From NCBI GenBank assembly GCA_965603395.1, contig CBFDCV010000001.1, forward strand, positions 14,914 through 78,913: DNA of 64,000 nt. Direction: 5' to 3'. Source of the stretch: CAYSWS01 sp965603395 (GTDB taxonomy: Bacteria; Patescibacteriota; WWE3; UBA101185; UBA10185). The notes beneath the pieces were generated by a model. The model worked only from the letters and a program-made list of their open reading frames with translations, had not been told where the DNA came from and made no database searches. Positions 7,335 to 16,398 of this stretch are shown here, in pieces (the first letter of the stretch is position 1; each line of letters starts with the position of its first letter). Both the position numbers and the translations under genes were made by a program.

Positions 7335-8759
7335 CTATTTGATTCTGGGAAAGAGGGCGTCTTGCGCCCTTATCTTTTCCTGTCCAAACTGCTCTTGTAT
7401 TTTCTTTGCTGTGTCGGGCATAAAGGGCTCTATCTGCTTGGCCACCTTCCTTACTTGAAGGACTTCATGGCTTAGAATCTCTTTAAGTTTCTTTTTATCT
7501 TCAATTGCCCACGGTTCATTTTCATTTATGTGTTTGTCCAAGCTTGCCAGCTCTTGCCATATGTTTTGCAGTATCTTGTCCACTCTAAAGTCCTTAATTG
7601 GTTCGAATAGCTTTTTATCAAGTTCTTGTGAATTTTTATCAAGAGGAAAAGCTTCCTCCGAGTTTTCTGCTAACTTAGCTACTCTAGCTACTGAGTTTCC
7701 CAAACCGTTAGCTAACTCTCCATTATAAACTTCTTTTAGTTGTGTTTTATAAAGGTTCGAGTCTTCACCAATAGGTCCGTTTTTTAGTAAGTAGTACCTT
7801 ATGGCATCCACACCATACTCCTTTACTAACTCTCTTGGCCGAACAACATTGCCTAAAGATTTACTAATTTTCTTTCCTTCCAGGTTTAAAAAACCGTGCA
7901 CATATACCACATCCGGAAGTCTGTGCCCGGCACTCTTTAGCATGGCCGGCCACAAAAGAGTGTGCCATCTGGCAATATCTTTACCTACAAAATGTATGAT
8001 TCTAGTATCATCGCCCCAAAATCCTTTTTGTGAGCCTTCAGTAAAATAATTTATCAAGGCATCAAACCACACGTATATGACCTGCTCCGGATCGTTCGGA
8101 GTAGTAATTCCCCAAGAAACCTTGTACTTAGGCCTGGAAACCGTAATGTCCTTCAAACCCGCTTCCAAAAAAGCTAGCATTTCCGATCTTTTCCCATCAG
8201 GTAATACAACTAGTTCATTTGATCCGATTAGTTTTTTTAGAAAACTTTCATATTTCGACCATTTAAAAAAATAGTTTTCTTCATTAAGTTTTTGGATTTC
8301 TATTGTGGTGTGGTTTGAACACTGTCCGTCCTCATTAAGTTCAGATAAAGTTTTGTGCGCAGAACATCCCACGCAGTAAAATCCCTCATAATTATCTTTG
8401 TAAATATCTCCGTTATCAAAGGCTTTTTTGAAAAACGCGGCTGCTGTTTTTTCATGATCCTTATCTGTGGTTCTTATAAATCGGTCGTATGAAATGTTTA
8501 ATGAATCAATCTCTTTTTTGTTTGCCGTAGACACTTTTGTCACATGTTCGATGGGTGTAAGATCTTTTTCTTCAGCCGCTTTCTGATTAGTAGTACCGTG
8601 TTCATCCGTACCGGTAGTAAAAAGTACGTTTTTGTCACCTTTAATTATTCGAAAATATCTGGCCACACAATCGGCCAAGATTTTCTCGTACGCATGCCCG
8701 ACGTGGATAACATCGTTAGTATAATCTATAGCGGTTGTAATAAATACTTTTTTGTTCAT
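7335..8759 (-). CDS. metG: Methionyl-tRNA synthetase
   Basis: 474 residues, class I aminoacyl-tRNA synthetase. The HIGH motif is HVGH (near 20-23), the substrate pocket motif TTGTDEHG follows, and the KMSKS loop is KISKS. A CxxC knuckle (FYCVGC, with the second CxxC pair absent) lies in the connective domain. The C-terminal tRNA-binding (EMAP-like) extension is absent, as in short bacterial forms. It charges tRNA-Met for protein synthesis. It is the first gene of a metG-tatD-GT2-wecA-like run. Confidence 0.95.
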   Translation of the reverse strand: MNKKVFITTAIDYTNDVIHVGHAYEKILADCVARYFRIIKGDKNVLFTTGTDEHGTTNQKAAEEKDLTPIEHVTKVSTANKKEIDSLNISYDRFIRTTDKDHEKTAAAFFKKAFDNGDIYKDNYEGFYCVGCSAHKTLSELNEDGQCSNHTTIEIQKLNEENYFFKWSKYESFLKKLIGSNELVVLPDGKRSEMLAFLEAGLKDITVSRPKYKVSWGITTPNDPEQVIYVWFDALINYFTEGSQKGFWGDDTRIIHFVGKDIARWHTLLWPAMLKSAGHRLPDVVYVHGFLNLEGKKISKSLGNVVRPRELVKEYGVDAIRYYLLKNGPIGEDSNLYKTQLKEVYNGELANGLGNSVARVAKLAENSEEAFPLDKNSQELDKKLFEPIKDFRVDKILQNIWQELASLDKHINENEPWAIEDKKKLKEILSHEVLQVRKVAKQIEPFMPDTAKKIQEQFGQEKIRAQDALFPRIK

Positions 8760-8779
8760 GATAATGAGTGCCTGATATT

Positions 8780-9142
8780 TTACCTTTTTGTACGCATTTG
8801 TAAAAACGCTAATACATACATGATCAAAAATAAGGTTAGATTTACAATATTATCTAAGTTAAAAGCTCTCAAACCCATGTAAAACACCACGCCAAATGCT
8901 AAATAAGTAGACCATTTTATACTTTTTCGGTACAAAAATCTCAAATTGCTAAAAGTGGGAGCCTTAGCATGAAAATAAAAATATATTGGTAAAGACAAGG
9001 TTGACATCAAGGCCAAAAACAGCAGGAGCAACATAATAAGCACCGCGTCCAAACTTACCGGTTCAGTCATGTACACATGGCGTCCAAATAGCAACCAAAA
9101 TAGGGCCGATAAGAAAATAATGGTGTATATGAACTTCGGCAT
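8780..9142 (-). CDS. Four-helix membrane protein of unknown function
   Basis: 120 residues with hydrophobic segments at roughly 3-20, 31-55, 75-92 and 98-116, and basic residues between segments 2 and 3. It starts divergently from rmuC and lies 20 bp upstream of metG on the same strand, so it may be co-transcribed with metG. I recognise no domain. Confidence 0.6.
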   Translation of the reverse strand: MPKFIYTIIFLSALFWLLFGRHVYMTEPVSLDAVLIMLLLLFLALMSTLSLPIYFYFHAKAPTFSNLRFLYRKSIKWSTYLAFGVVFYMGLRAFNLDNIVNLTLFLIMYVLAFLQMRTKR

Positions 9143-9195
9143 AATATGATAATAACACTAAAATCCTCTACTCTCGCTTAATTTTATTATTCTGA

Positions 9196-9201
9196 TAAAA
9201 T
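9196..9201 (+). promoter_or_regulatory. -10 hexamer of rmuC
   Basis: TAAAAT lies exactly 6 nt before the ATG at 9208, with no Shine-Dalgarno sequence in between. This is the leaderless arrangement seen repeatedly in this window. Confidence 0.55.
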
Positions 9202-9207
9202 TAGCAC

Positions 9208-10254
9208 ATGCTTTCTGAACAAACTCTGATTATTTTGGTTTTTCTAGTGCTGGGCTCTGCCGGTATTATTATTTTTGCCTTTTCTTCCCAAATTAAAAAG
9301 CTTAAAGATGAAATGAAAAATGACGAAGACGACAAGGTTTTGATGGAATGGCTCAAAGACATGAAAGGTTCTGTAGATACTAGATTAAAAGACCAAAATC
9401 AAACTTTACAGGATCAACTTGGTAGTCAGCGCAAAGCCATGACCGATCAAACAAAGTTGATTTGGGAGAGGCTGGAAAATTCGACCAAGGTTATTCAGCA
9501 GGTACACAAGGAGTTGGGAGGTATTAGTGAGTTTGGTCGTGATATGAAGGACCTGAGCAATATTTTAAAATCTCCCAAGTTAAGAGGTGGTCTGGGTGAA
9601 CAGTTTTTGTACGAAATTTTAGAAAATTCTCTGCCTAAAGAATTATTTAAAACTCAGTACAAATTTAAAGACGGCGCCGTATGTGATGCTGTGGTCATTA
9701 CTGAAAAAGGCTTGATTACCATCGATTCAAAATTTCCCATGGAAAACTTCAAAGAAATGGTAACCCAAGAAACTCAGGAGGCCAGAGAAAAATACAAAAA
9801 ACAATTTATTAGAGATGTGAAAACTAGGATTGATGAGATTTCTTCCAAATACATCTTGCCCGAGGAAGGTACAGCCGATTTTGCCGTCATGTATGTCCCG
9901 TCTGAGAATGTCTATTACGAGTTAGTGGTTAACACGCCGGAAATTGAAAGCTACTCCAGAGATAAAAGTATTTTCATTACCTCACCAAACACCCTAAATT
10001 ATCAGATGAGAGCTATTTTAGTGGCCTATCAACAAAGTGAACTACAAAAACACGCCGGTGATATTTTAAAATCTTTGAGTGGTATAAAAACAGAAGCCGT
10101 AAAGTTTGATGAAGAACTAGGTGTGTTAGGCGGACATATTGTTCGAACATATAAGGCTATGGATAGCGTCAAGATCAAGTTCTCTAAATTGTTTGGAAAA
10201 ATTGAGAGTACTCAAGCTTTAGGAACCCCCGAAGATACAAAAGAACTTAGTTAA
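9208..10254 (+). CDS. rmuC: RmuC-family DNA recombination protein
   Basis: 348 residues: an N-terminal membrane helix (about 5-26), a coiled coil (about 30-110) and the RmuC nuclease-like domain, with SPKLRGGLGEQ, ITIDSKFPMENF and FITSPNTL as family signatures. RmuC limits DNA inversions at short inverted repeats and is thought to be a membrane-anchored nuclease. It is monocistronic, with its own -10 element and a downstream hairpin. Confidence 0.92.
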   Translation: MLSEQTLIILVFLVLGSAGIIIFAFSSQIKKLKDEMKNDEDDKVLMEWLKDMKGSVDTRLKDQNQTLQDQLGSQRKAMTDQTKLIWERLENSTKVIQQVHKELGGISEFGRDMKDLSNILKSPKLRGGLGEQFLYEILENSLPKELFKTQYKFKDGAVCDAVVITEKGLITIDSKFPMENFKEMVTQETQEAREKYKKQFIRDVKTRIDEISSKYILPEEGTADFAVMYVPSENVYYELVVNTPEIESYSRDKSIFITSPNTLNYQMRAILVAYQQSELQKHAGDILKSLSGIKTEAVKFDEELGVLGGHIVRTYKAMDSVKIKFSKLFGKIESTQALGTPEDTKELS

Positions 10255-10262
10255 AAAATAAA

Positions 10263-10295
10263 GCCTCAAAAGGATGTGTGATTACCCCTTGAGGC
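10263..10295. terminator. Hairpin between rmuC and a convergent small gene
   Basis: GCCTCAA (10263-10269) pairs with TTGAGGC (10289-10295), extended inward by GG/CC across a small internal loop. The forward strand lacks a long T-run. It may act in both directions between convergent genes. Confidence 0.5.
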
Positions 10296-10313
10296 TCTTG
10301 GACTGCTTGGCTT

Positions 10314-10508
10314 TTAACTTGGGCTTTTCCAAAAAATAATTCCAAAGATTAAAGCTACCACTGCCAATCCAAACATTCCATAAGCTGTTTCATTTGGTAT
10401 TTCCGATAAAAGTAAGAAGGTTGCGCCTGCTATGAAAAGTGCAAGTGCAAGGATTATACCTAAACCGGACCCAAACTGGTCGTGACACTTACTCCAACAA
10501 TTTCTCAT
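10314..10508 (-). CDS. Small two-helix membrane protein with strong ribosome binding site
   Basis: 64 residues from the ATG at 10508, chosen because AAGGAGAGG lies just upstream; the ORF could otherwise extend 15 codons. Two hydrophobic segments (about 14-33 and 40-57) follow a short Cys-containing N-terminus (NCWSKC). It is one of the strongly SD-led small genes of the window. Function unknown. Confidence 0.55.
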   Translation of the reverse strand: MRNCWSKCHDQFGSGLGIILALALFIAGATFLLLSEIPNETAYGMFGLAVVALIFGIIFWKSPS

Positions 10509-10564
10509 GATCCTCTCCTTAATAATATATAAATGCCGCAGGACACCAACCAAACAGTATTGTA

Positions 10565-10828
10565 CTATAGGTCTACACTGTGGTCAAAGTCCCCAACACC
10601 GCCAAGCAGCCAGTTGACTATTACCGTACCAATCCCAATTAGTATAAGGGACAACAACCAGGCGCCTATATACACTAGATGGAATTTGGTGTGGGCTACG
10701 TCCGTAAACAAGTTAAAAATCGCACGAATCGCACCTGCAAAAGCCACCAGCCAGAAAACACACAACATAATATTGAATCTAATAAGAAGCTTCTCTTCCG
10801 GGTCACGTTTTCTCTCTATTTTCTTCAT
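10565..10828 (-). CDS. Small membrane protein with strong ribosome binding site
   Basis: 87 residues with two membrane segments (about 18-38 and 51-73) after a basic N-terminus KKIERKRDPEEK. A strong site, AGGAGAAGGG, precedes the ATG at 10828. It lies upstream of the other small membrane gene on the same strand, and both may form one transcript. Function unknown. Confidence 0.55.
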   Translation of the reverse strand: MKKIERKRDPEEKLLIRFNIMLCVFWLVAFAGAIRAIFNLFTDVAHTKFHLVYIGAWLLSLILIGIGTVIVNWLLGGVGDFDHSVDL

Positions 10829-10861
10829 ATCCCTTCTCCTGTGGTTTAAATTGGTTTAAGC

Positions 10862-10867
10862 TATAAT
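10862..10867 (+). promoter_or_regulatory. -10 hexamer of the UvrD/AddB-like gene
   Basis: A perfect TATAAT is placed 6 nt before the ATG at 10874. No Shine-Dalgarno sequence separates them, so a leaderless mRNA is expected. Confidence 0.65.
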
Positions 10868-10873
10868 CCTTAT

Positions 10874-13735
10874 ATGCCAAATCAGAAGAAATTGCAACTC
10901 AACTTGGAGCAAATAAAGGCCGTGGAACACGTTTCCGGACCAATTTTAGTAGTAGCAGGAGCAGGTACAGGTAAGACTAGGGTCATTTCGGAACGTATAA
11001 AACACCTCATAAATAAAAAAGAAATAAGTTCTAAGGAAATACTAGCTTTAACTTTCACAGAAAAAGCGGCCCAGGAAATGTCAAATAGAGTGGCTGATGT
11101 CATGCCATTGGGATATGAAGAGCCCTGGATCAGTACTTTCCATGCCTTTGCGGATAGAATATTAAAAGCTGAGGGTTTGGAAATGGGCTTGGACCCGACA
11201 TTTAAAATATTATCCGGTCCTGATCAGTGGCTTCTTTTTAGAAAAAATCTTTTCCAATTTGATCTGAAATACTTTAGGCCCTTAGGTAACCCCACAAAAT
11301 TTATTTCCGCCATACTAAAGTTTGTCTCACGATTGCAGGATGAGTACATTAGTCCCAAAGAACTCGAAGAATTTGCACAGAACTTTGAAGGGGCGGGTGA
11401 AGAAAAAGAGCGGTGGCTTGAGCTAGCTTACATTTATAAAAAGTATGAGGAGATAAAAATAGCTAACTCAAAAATGGATTTTGGAAACTTGATCAGCTGG
11501 TGTATAAAACTTTTCGATGATAGACCAAATGTACTAAATAAATACTGTGAACAATTCAAGCATGTATTACTGGATGAGTTTCAAGACACTAATTACGCAC
11601 AATATTTACTGATAAAACGTTTGTGCCCTGAGACTATGGGAAAAAGAAGTTTGTTAGTAGTAGGTGATGATTCTCAGTCTATTTACAAATTCAGGGGTGC
11701 TGCCGTTTCAAATATTTTAGAATTCATGAAGGATTACCCAAAGGCGGAAATGATCACTTTAACTAAAAACTACCGCTCTACACAACAAATTCTAGATCCT
11801 GCCTACAAATTAATACAAAATAACAACCCCGACACCTTAGAATCCAAACTTGGCATATCAAAAAAACTAACCACTACACAAAAGGAAGAGAGAAGTACTC
11901 CTCAAGTATTACAAACAGAAACAATAGAAGATGAGGTTGAGCTTGTCATTTCAAAAATTTACGAAGTCTTAGCTAAAGAACCCTCCTATACATATAGGGA
12001 CGTGGCAATACTAGCCAGAGCCAACGGTCACCTAGACGCTTATGTTATGGCCTTGAGAAAATACGGCCTTCCTTATCAGCTAGTCGGTAACCGTGGTTTA
12101 TACGATCAAGATGAGATAAGAGACATCTTAGCGTTACTAAAAGTTATTGTTAATCCCAAAGACTCTATCAGCCTATACCGCGCCCTAAACATCGATTCAT
12201 TTGCCATTCCCCAAAAGATCATAACCGGGCTGCTATCTCAGTCAAAATATAAGAAAACTGACATTTGGGAGCTAATTCCTGATTACAAAAATCCTGAACT
12301 GGAAAACTTTCACCAATTAATAACCAGGTATCAAGACAAAATTACTAAAGCCCTGCCTGTGCAACTTGTCTATGATCTAGTACACGAATCGGGCTATTTA
12401 AACATTTACCTGGAAGAAGAGACCATAGAAAATATACTTAGTATTAAAAACCTTGATCTCTTTTTAAACGTGGTTAAGAAGTTTGAAATTGACTATAGAT
12501 CAGACAGCAATGAGCTCCCCACACTAGTGAACTTAGTGGACTACATAGAGATGCTTATTGAGGCCGGTGATAGCCCCGCTCAAGCGGAAATCGAAGACAT
12601 AGACACTATCAACCTGCTCACTGTGCACTCCGCTAAGGGGCTGGAATTCCCTGTGGTATTTTTAGTCAACTTGGTCACAGGAAGATTCCCAACCAGAAAT
12701 CGTAAAGATATGATCCGAATGCCTGACGAATTAGTTAAAGAAACACTACCTACAGGGGATGAGCACCTGCAAGAAGAGCGAAGGCTGTTTTATGTAGGCA
12801 TGACAAGAGCAAAAAAATATTTGTACATGGTAATGGCAAAAAACTACGGCGGTGTGAGAGAAAGAAAACCTTGCGGCTATGTTGAAGAAACCGGTCTTAC
12901 CTTAGAAGAAGTTCAAGCGGATGAAATTGCCTCCAAGAAAGTAGGCCAAAAGCCTCTTTTCGGGGTTGAGTCAGGTTTTAAGGATCCCGTTTTGGCAAAA
13001 CTTGATTTTACACCCAGATTTTTAAGTTATTCTCAAATAGACACTTACAAAATCTGCCCCCTTAGATACAAATATAGCTATGTACTCAAAGTCCCTGCTT
13101 CGCCCAGCCATAATCTAAGTTTTGGCATAACCATCCACGACACTTTGCGCGATTTTCATTCCAGGCAGATTTTCGATGATGTTTCTTTAGACGATTTACT
13201 AAAAATGTATGAGAACAATTGGCAGCCTCTAGGGTATATGGATGAAGATCATAGAAATCACAGATTCGAGGATGGTAAGAAGTTATTAGAAACGTACTAT
13301 AATAGGCATAAAGACGACAAGAAAAAACCTCTGGAGTTGGAAAAATCGTTTAATTTGAAGATTGGCGGTATAAGATTTTACGGCAGAATAGACCGCATAG
13401 ACAAGCTGGATGGCGGCGTTGAGATCATCGACTATAAAACCGGAAATACCAAAACTCAAAAAGATGTGGACAAGGATGACCAGATTGCTTTTTACGCCAT
13501 TGCTGCCAAAGAAGCGTTAGGTGTGGAACCAAAAAAACTTACCTACTACTTTTTAGAGAGCGGAGAGAGGATTTCCACAACCAGAACCGACAAGCAATTA
13601 GAAAATAAAAAGCAGGAGGCAGGACAGATCGTAGAAGATATTAAAAAAGGAGAGTTTACAGCTAGTCCCGGTATGCAATGTAGTTGGTGCGATTACAAAG
13701 AAATTTGTCCTTTTGCTTACAAAGGAAGTTCCTGA
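10874..13735 (+). CDS. UvrD-type helicase fused to an AddB-like Fe-S nuclease domain
   Basis: 953 residues. The N-terminal SF1A helicase has Walker A AGAGTGKT (28-35), motif II LLDEFQDT, GDDSQSIYKFRG and motif VI (VGMTRAKK). The C-terminal third is a PD-(D/E)XK nuclease with GRIDRID and IIDYKTG near residue 850. Cysteines near residue 727 (KICPLRYKY) and in CSWCDYKEIC (from about 936) match the four-Cys Fe-S staple known in AddB and Dna2 nucleases. It probably processes DNA ends in recombination as a one-chain substitute for AddAB or RecBCD. Its 3' end overlaps the convergent FemAB gene by 19 bp. Confidence 0.9.
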   Translation: MPNQKKLQLNLEQIKAVEHVSGPILVVAGAGTGKTRVISERIKHLINKKEISSKEILALTFTEKAAQEMSNRVADVMPLGYEEPWISTFHAFADRILKAEGLEMGLDPTFKILSGPDQWLLFRKNLFQFDLKYFRPLGNPTKFISAILKFVSRLQDEYISPKELEEFAQNFEGAGEEKERWLELAYIYKKYEEIKIANSKMDFGNLISWCIKLFDDRPNVLNKYCEQFKHVLLDEFQDTNYAQYLLIKRLCPETMGKRSLLVVGDDSQSIYKFRGAAVSNILEFMKDYPKAEMITLTKNYRSTQQILDPAYKLIQNNNPDTLESKLGISKKLTTTQKEERSTPQVLQTETIEDEVELVISKIYEVLAKEPSYTYRDVAILARANGHLDAYVMALRKYGLPYQLVGNRGLYDQDEIRDILALLKVIVNPKDSISLYRALNIDSFAIPQKIITGLLSQSKYKKTDIWELIPDYKNPELENFHQLITRYQDKITKALPVQLVYDLVHESGYLNIYLEEETIENILSIKNLDLFLNVVKKFEIDYRSDSNELPTLVNLVDYIEMLIEAGDSPAQAEIEDIDTINLLTVHSAKGLEFPVVFLVNLVTGRFPTRNRKDMIRMPDELVKETLPTGDEHLQEERRLFYVGMTRAKKYLYMVMAKNYGGVRERKPCGYVEETGLTLEEVQADEIASKKVGQKPLFGVESGFKDPVLAKLDFTPRFLSYSQIDTYKICPLRYKYSYVLKVPASPSHNLSFGITIHDTLRDFHSRQIFDDVSLDDLLKMYENNWQPLGYMDEDHRNHRFEDGKKLLETYYNRHKDDKKKPLELEKSFNLKIGGIRFYGRIDRIDKLDGGVEIIDYKTGNTKTQKDVDKDDQIAFYAIAAKEALGVEPKKLTYYFLESGERISTTRTDKQLENKKQEAGQIVEDIKKGEFTASPGMQCSWCDYKEICPFAYKGSS

Positions 13736-14616
13736 TACTTAGAAAAGAATTTTAAAACCGGATTGTAGTATTTAATGTAGGGCGGAGGCAGTCTTAGCAC
13801 GGTCCCTCCAAATTTCTCCTTGAAGTGACTGAACCCTCCCCAATTTTTTGTAAATACAGGAAACCTTTCGTCATCGATCCCCTCTAAATCAATATATTTA
13901 TATCCAAGTTTCTTAAAATATAATATTGACTCCCACATAAGCAGATATCCTCCTTTACCCTTCCTACCTAGCTTAGTAGTGCCACCATGTAAAAAGGTAG
14001 CTATGCCCTTCCAACCAAAATAAACCTTTGCACTAACCAATTCCCCTTTTGAATCGTAGACCTCGAGCAAGAAGGAATCCTCTTTAAAAATATCTCTTTT
14101 TTTAAGTAAGTCTTTGTAAGGTTGCACATAAAATTTTCCTCTTTTACCGGTTGCTTTAACCAGTACATAGAATTTGTCCAGTTGTGACTTTTTGGGATCT
14201 CTTGTTACCTTTATATTATTCCCCTCTCTCCTAGCTCTATTTACAGAATACTTGCCGCTTTTAGACACGTTTCCCCAAAGCTCTTCTTCACTCTTTTCAA
14301 GCTCAATGAGCATGGTTGAGGGCGGGCTTAATGGAAAGCTGCTTGTTACATATCCTCTTTTAGTGAGAAGGCTTTCGTCCTGACCAAAACTTGGTTCGAT
14401 CTTATTAAAAATGCACTTTTTCCCGGTACAAATTTCTTCAATCTCTTCCAAATCCTTTTCGCAAAAGTTTTTAGGTCTTTGAATTTTTGATACTGTACCA
14501 AAAGGAGTTCTCATAATGGCGATCTTTATTCCGGAAGTTGTATCCACTATATTCCATTTGAGAAACTTCAAATATTGCTCCCATGGCTTTGATTGTCTTA
14601 TACTCTCATAATTCAC
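13717..14616 (-). CDS. FemAB-family peptidoglycan bridge aminoacyltransferase
   Basis: 299 residues with the twin GNAT-like fold of FemABX proteins. The C-terminal half has AKVYFGWKGIATFLHGGTT, KGGYLLMWESI and KYIDLEGID, typical of the family. FemAB enzymes add amino acids from aminoacyl-tRNA to the stem peptide of lipid II. It overlaps the upstream FemAB gene by 4 bp, so the pair is translationally coupled and may add successive residues. Amino acid specificity cannot be read from the sequence. Confidence 0.85.
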   Translation of the reverse strand: MNYESIRQSKPWEQYLKFLKWNIVDTTSGIKIAIMRTPFGTVSKIQRPKNFCEKDLEEIEEICTGKKCIFNKIEPSFGQDESLLTKRGYVTSSFPLSPPSTMLIELEKSEEELWGNVSKSGKYSVNRARREGNNIKVTRDPKKSQLDKFYVLVKATGKRGKFYVQPYKDLLKKRDIFKEDSFLLEVYDSKGELVSAKVYFGWKGIATFLHGGTTKLGRKGKGGYLLMWESILYFKKLGYKYIDLEGIDDERFPVFTKNWGGFSHFKEKFGGTVLRLPPPYIKYYNPVLKFFSKYQELPL

Positions 14617-15554
14617 TTTATGAGCCCTAACTCAAGTAAATTCCATCTTATATTGTTTAATCGAGTAAAAATGTAGTGCATGGGCCAATTAATTACTAAA
14701 TCATATGAATCTATATATTTTACATGTCTGCCATTAAACTTGGTTTTGAAGTTGGTAAATCCGTAGTAAGGATCTTTCTTATCTTCAAGGTCTTCTGCAG
14801 CACCCCACATATCAAAAACCTCACAACCCTTACTCTTACCAAACCTTATGCTTTCCCATCCCAAAGCATTACTGGCAAACAAATTTTTGTGTCTTTCCGA
14901 AGATCCTCCGTAGGGATAATATATGGTCTTTTCGTAAATGAATAACATCCAAGAACCAAGTGCTTCTCCTTCATATTTTGCGGTTAGTATGTGGCACATA
15001 TCTTTAGGATGAAGTTCGTCCCATATAATTTTGTAGTACTGTCTTGGTCTTACAAAGTAGTTTTGTCTCAAAGCTGTTTTTTTCAATAACTCATAAAATC
15101 CTTCAAAGTCCTCTTCGTTTTCAGCCAATTCAATCACCACGCCCTTTTTTAAAGCATACCTGGCATTGTACCTGTGCTTTGAATGCATTCTTTTAAATAA
15201 TTCCTCCTCAGATGCTTTTAGGTCCAACAAAATATTAGCCTTGGCGAATTCAGAGCGGACGGCTTTTTTGCAATGCTTTTTTAAGATATCAACCGCTTTA
15301 ATTTCCTCATTCGAACCTTTTATTACATTTGGAACATCAAAAGTCAGGCCGATGCACTTATTTTGTTTTAATGAAGCTTTCAGTTTTTCAATATCCACCT
15401 TCACAGGATTAACTCTAGGACAATAAGCATAGTTATAATTAGTTTTGGGAATCTTATGCATGGTGTAATAAATATCACCCACTTTTACTGATTCACTACC
15501 ATATTTTGTTTTTACATTTGCCCACTCATCAGACTGAACAATGTGCTTATACAT
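14613..15554 (-). CDS. FemAB-family peptidoglycan bridge aminoacyltransferase
   Basis: 313 residues, homologous to the downstream gene. Family features include HSKHRYNARYALKKGV, the aromatic QNYFVRPRQYYK stretch, GSWMLFIYEKTIYYPYGGSS and ALGWESIRFGKSKGCEVFDM. It probably adds the first or another residue of an interpeptide bridge. It is first in a two-gene operon and has a TATACT hexamer 6 nt before the ATG. Confidence 0.85.
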   Translation of the reverse strand: MYKHIVQSDEWANVKTKYGSESVKVGDIYYTMHKIPKTNYNYAYCPRVNPVKVDIEKLKASLKQNKCIGLTFDVPNVIKGSNEEIKAVDILKKHCKKAVRSEFAKANILLDLKASEEELFKRMHSKHRYNARYALKKGVVIELAENEEDFEGFYELLKKTALRQNYFVRPRQYYKIIWDELHPKDMCHILTAKYEGEALGSWMLFIYEKTIYYPYGGSSERHKNLFASNALGWESIRFGKSKGCEVFDMWGAAEDLEDKKDPYYGFTNFKTKFNGRHVKYIDSYDLVINWPMHYIFTRLNNIRWNLLELGLIK

Positions 15555-15560
15555 GGTGGT

Positions 15561-15566
15561 AGTATA
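15561..15566 (-). promoter_or_regulatory. -10 hexamer of the femAB pair
   Basis: TATACT on the reverse strand lies 6 nt before the ATG at 15554. This again predicts a leaderless transcript. Confidence 0.5.
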
Positions 15567-15618
15567 GAATTTTTATCCCTTGCTTACAAGATAAAAAGTG
15601 TGTTAACTTATCATAGTA

Positions 15619-16398
15619 ATGAATACAAAGGAAATTATTATCAGCGTAATTGCACTAATACTCCTTTTGATAGGATTGTTTTTTCTTATACGATTTGGAA
15701 GAAATAGGTCCGATTCTGCGAAGGAAGCACAAGAGATAGATTCAGGAGCTGTACCAACTACAGAAAACCTGGATTCCGGAGACGAGCTTGATTCAAGTTT
15801 TTCAAACGACCTTTCATTTGAAAAAACCGATGGAACAGGCGATGATACTAACATGGAAGGCTTCGAATCAAAAAGAACACAGGCAGACAAAAAGCTAGAA
15901 CCACCTGCTTTTAGACTAAAAGATGGAGTGGATTATCAGGCCGTCATTCAAACCTCTATGGGAGACATAAAGGTAGACCTGTTCGAAAAAGAAACTCCTA
16001 TTACCGTAAATAATTTTGTTCACTTGGCTAATATAGCTTTTTATGATGGTTTAATATTTCACCGTGTCATTCCTGACTTCATGATACAAGGGGGAGATCC
16101 GCTGGGCAGCGGTGCCGGTGGTCCTGGCTACTCTTTTGAAGATGAGATCATTACCGGTCTTCATCTTGTAAAAGGCACATTGGCTATGGCTAACTCCGGT
16201 AAAGACACTAATGGAAGTCAATTTTTTATAGTAACCAAGAAGGCTGTTCCCTGGCTTGATGGAGACCACACAAACTTTGGGCAGGTTATGGAGGGTCAAA
16301 ACATAGCGGATGAGATATCTTTAGTGGATGCTGATCCCAAAAATAATAAGCCCAATGAAGACGTGGTTATTAAAACAATTGTTATTTTGGAAAATTGA
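15619..16398 (+). CDS. Membrane-anchored cyclophilin-type peptidyl-prolyl isomerase
   Basis: 259 residues: an N-terminal membrane anchor (about 7-25), an acidic, disordered linker (26-95) and a cyclophilin domain (about 105-257) with FHRVIPDFMIQGGDP, GTLAMANSG and SQFFIVT. It should speed proline isomerisation outside the membrane and so help fold exported proteins. The arrangement of anchor plus linker is common in Gram-positive-like envelopes. Its end overlaps convergent ksgA by 17 bp. Confidence 0.92.
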   Translation: MNTKEIIISVIALILLLIGLFFLIRFGRNRSDSAKEAQEIDSGAVPTTENLDSGDELDSSFSNDLSFEKTDGTGDDTNMEGFESKRTQADKKLEPPAFRLKDGVDYQAVIQTSMGDIKVDLFEKETPITVNNFVHLANIAFYDGLIFHRVIPDFMIQGGDPLGSGAGGPGYSFEDEIITGLHLVKGTLAMANSGKDTNGSQFFIVTKKAVPWLDGDHTNFGQVMEGQNIADEISLVDADPKNNKPNEDVVIKTIVILEN

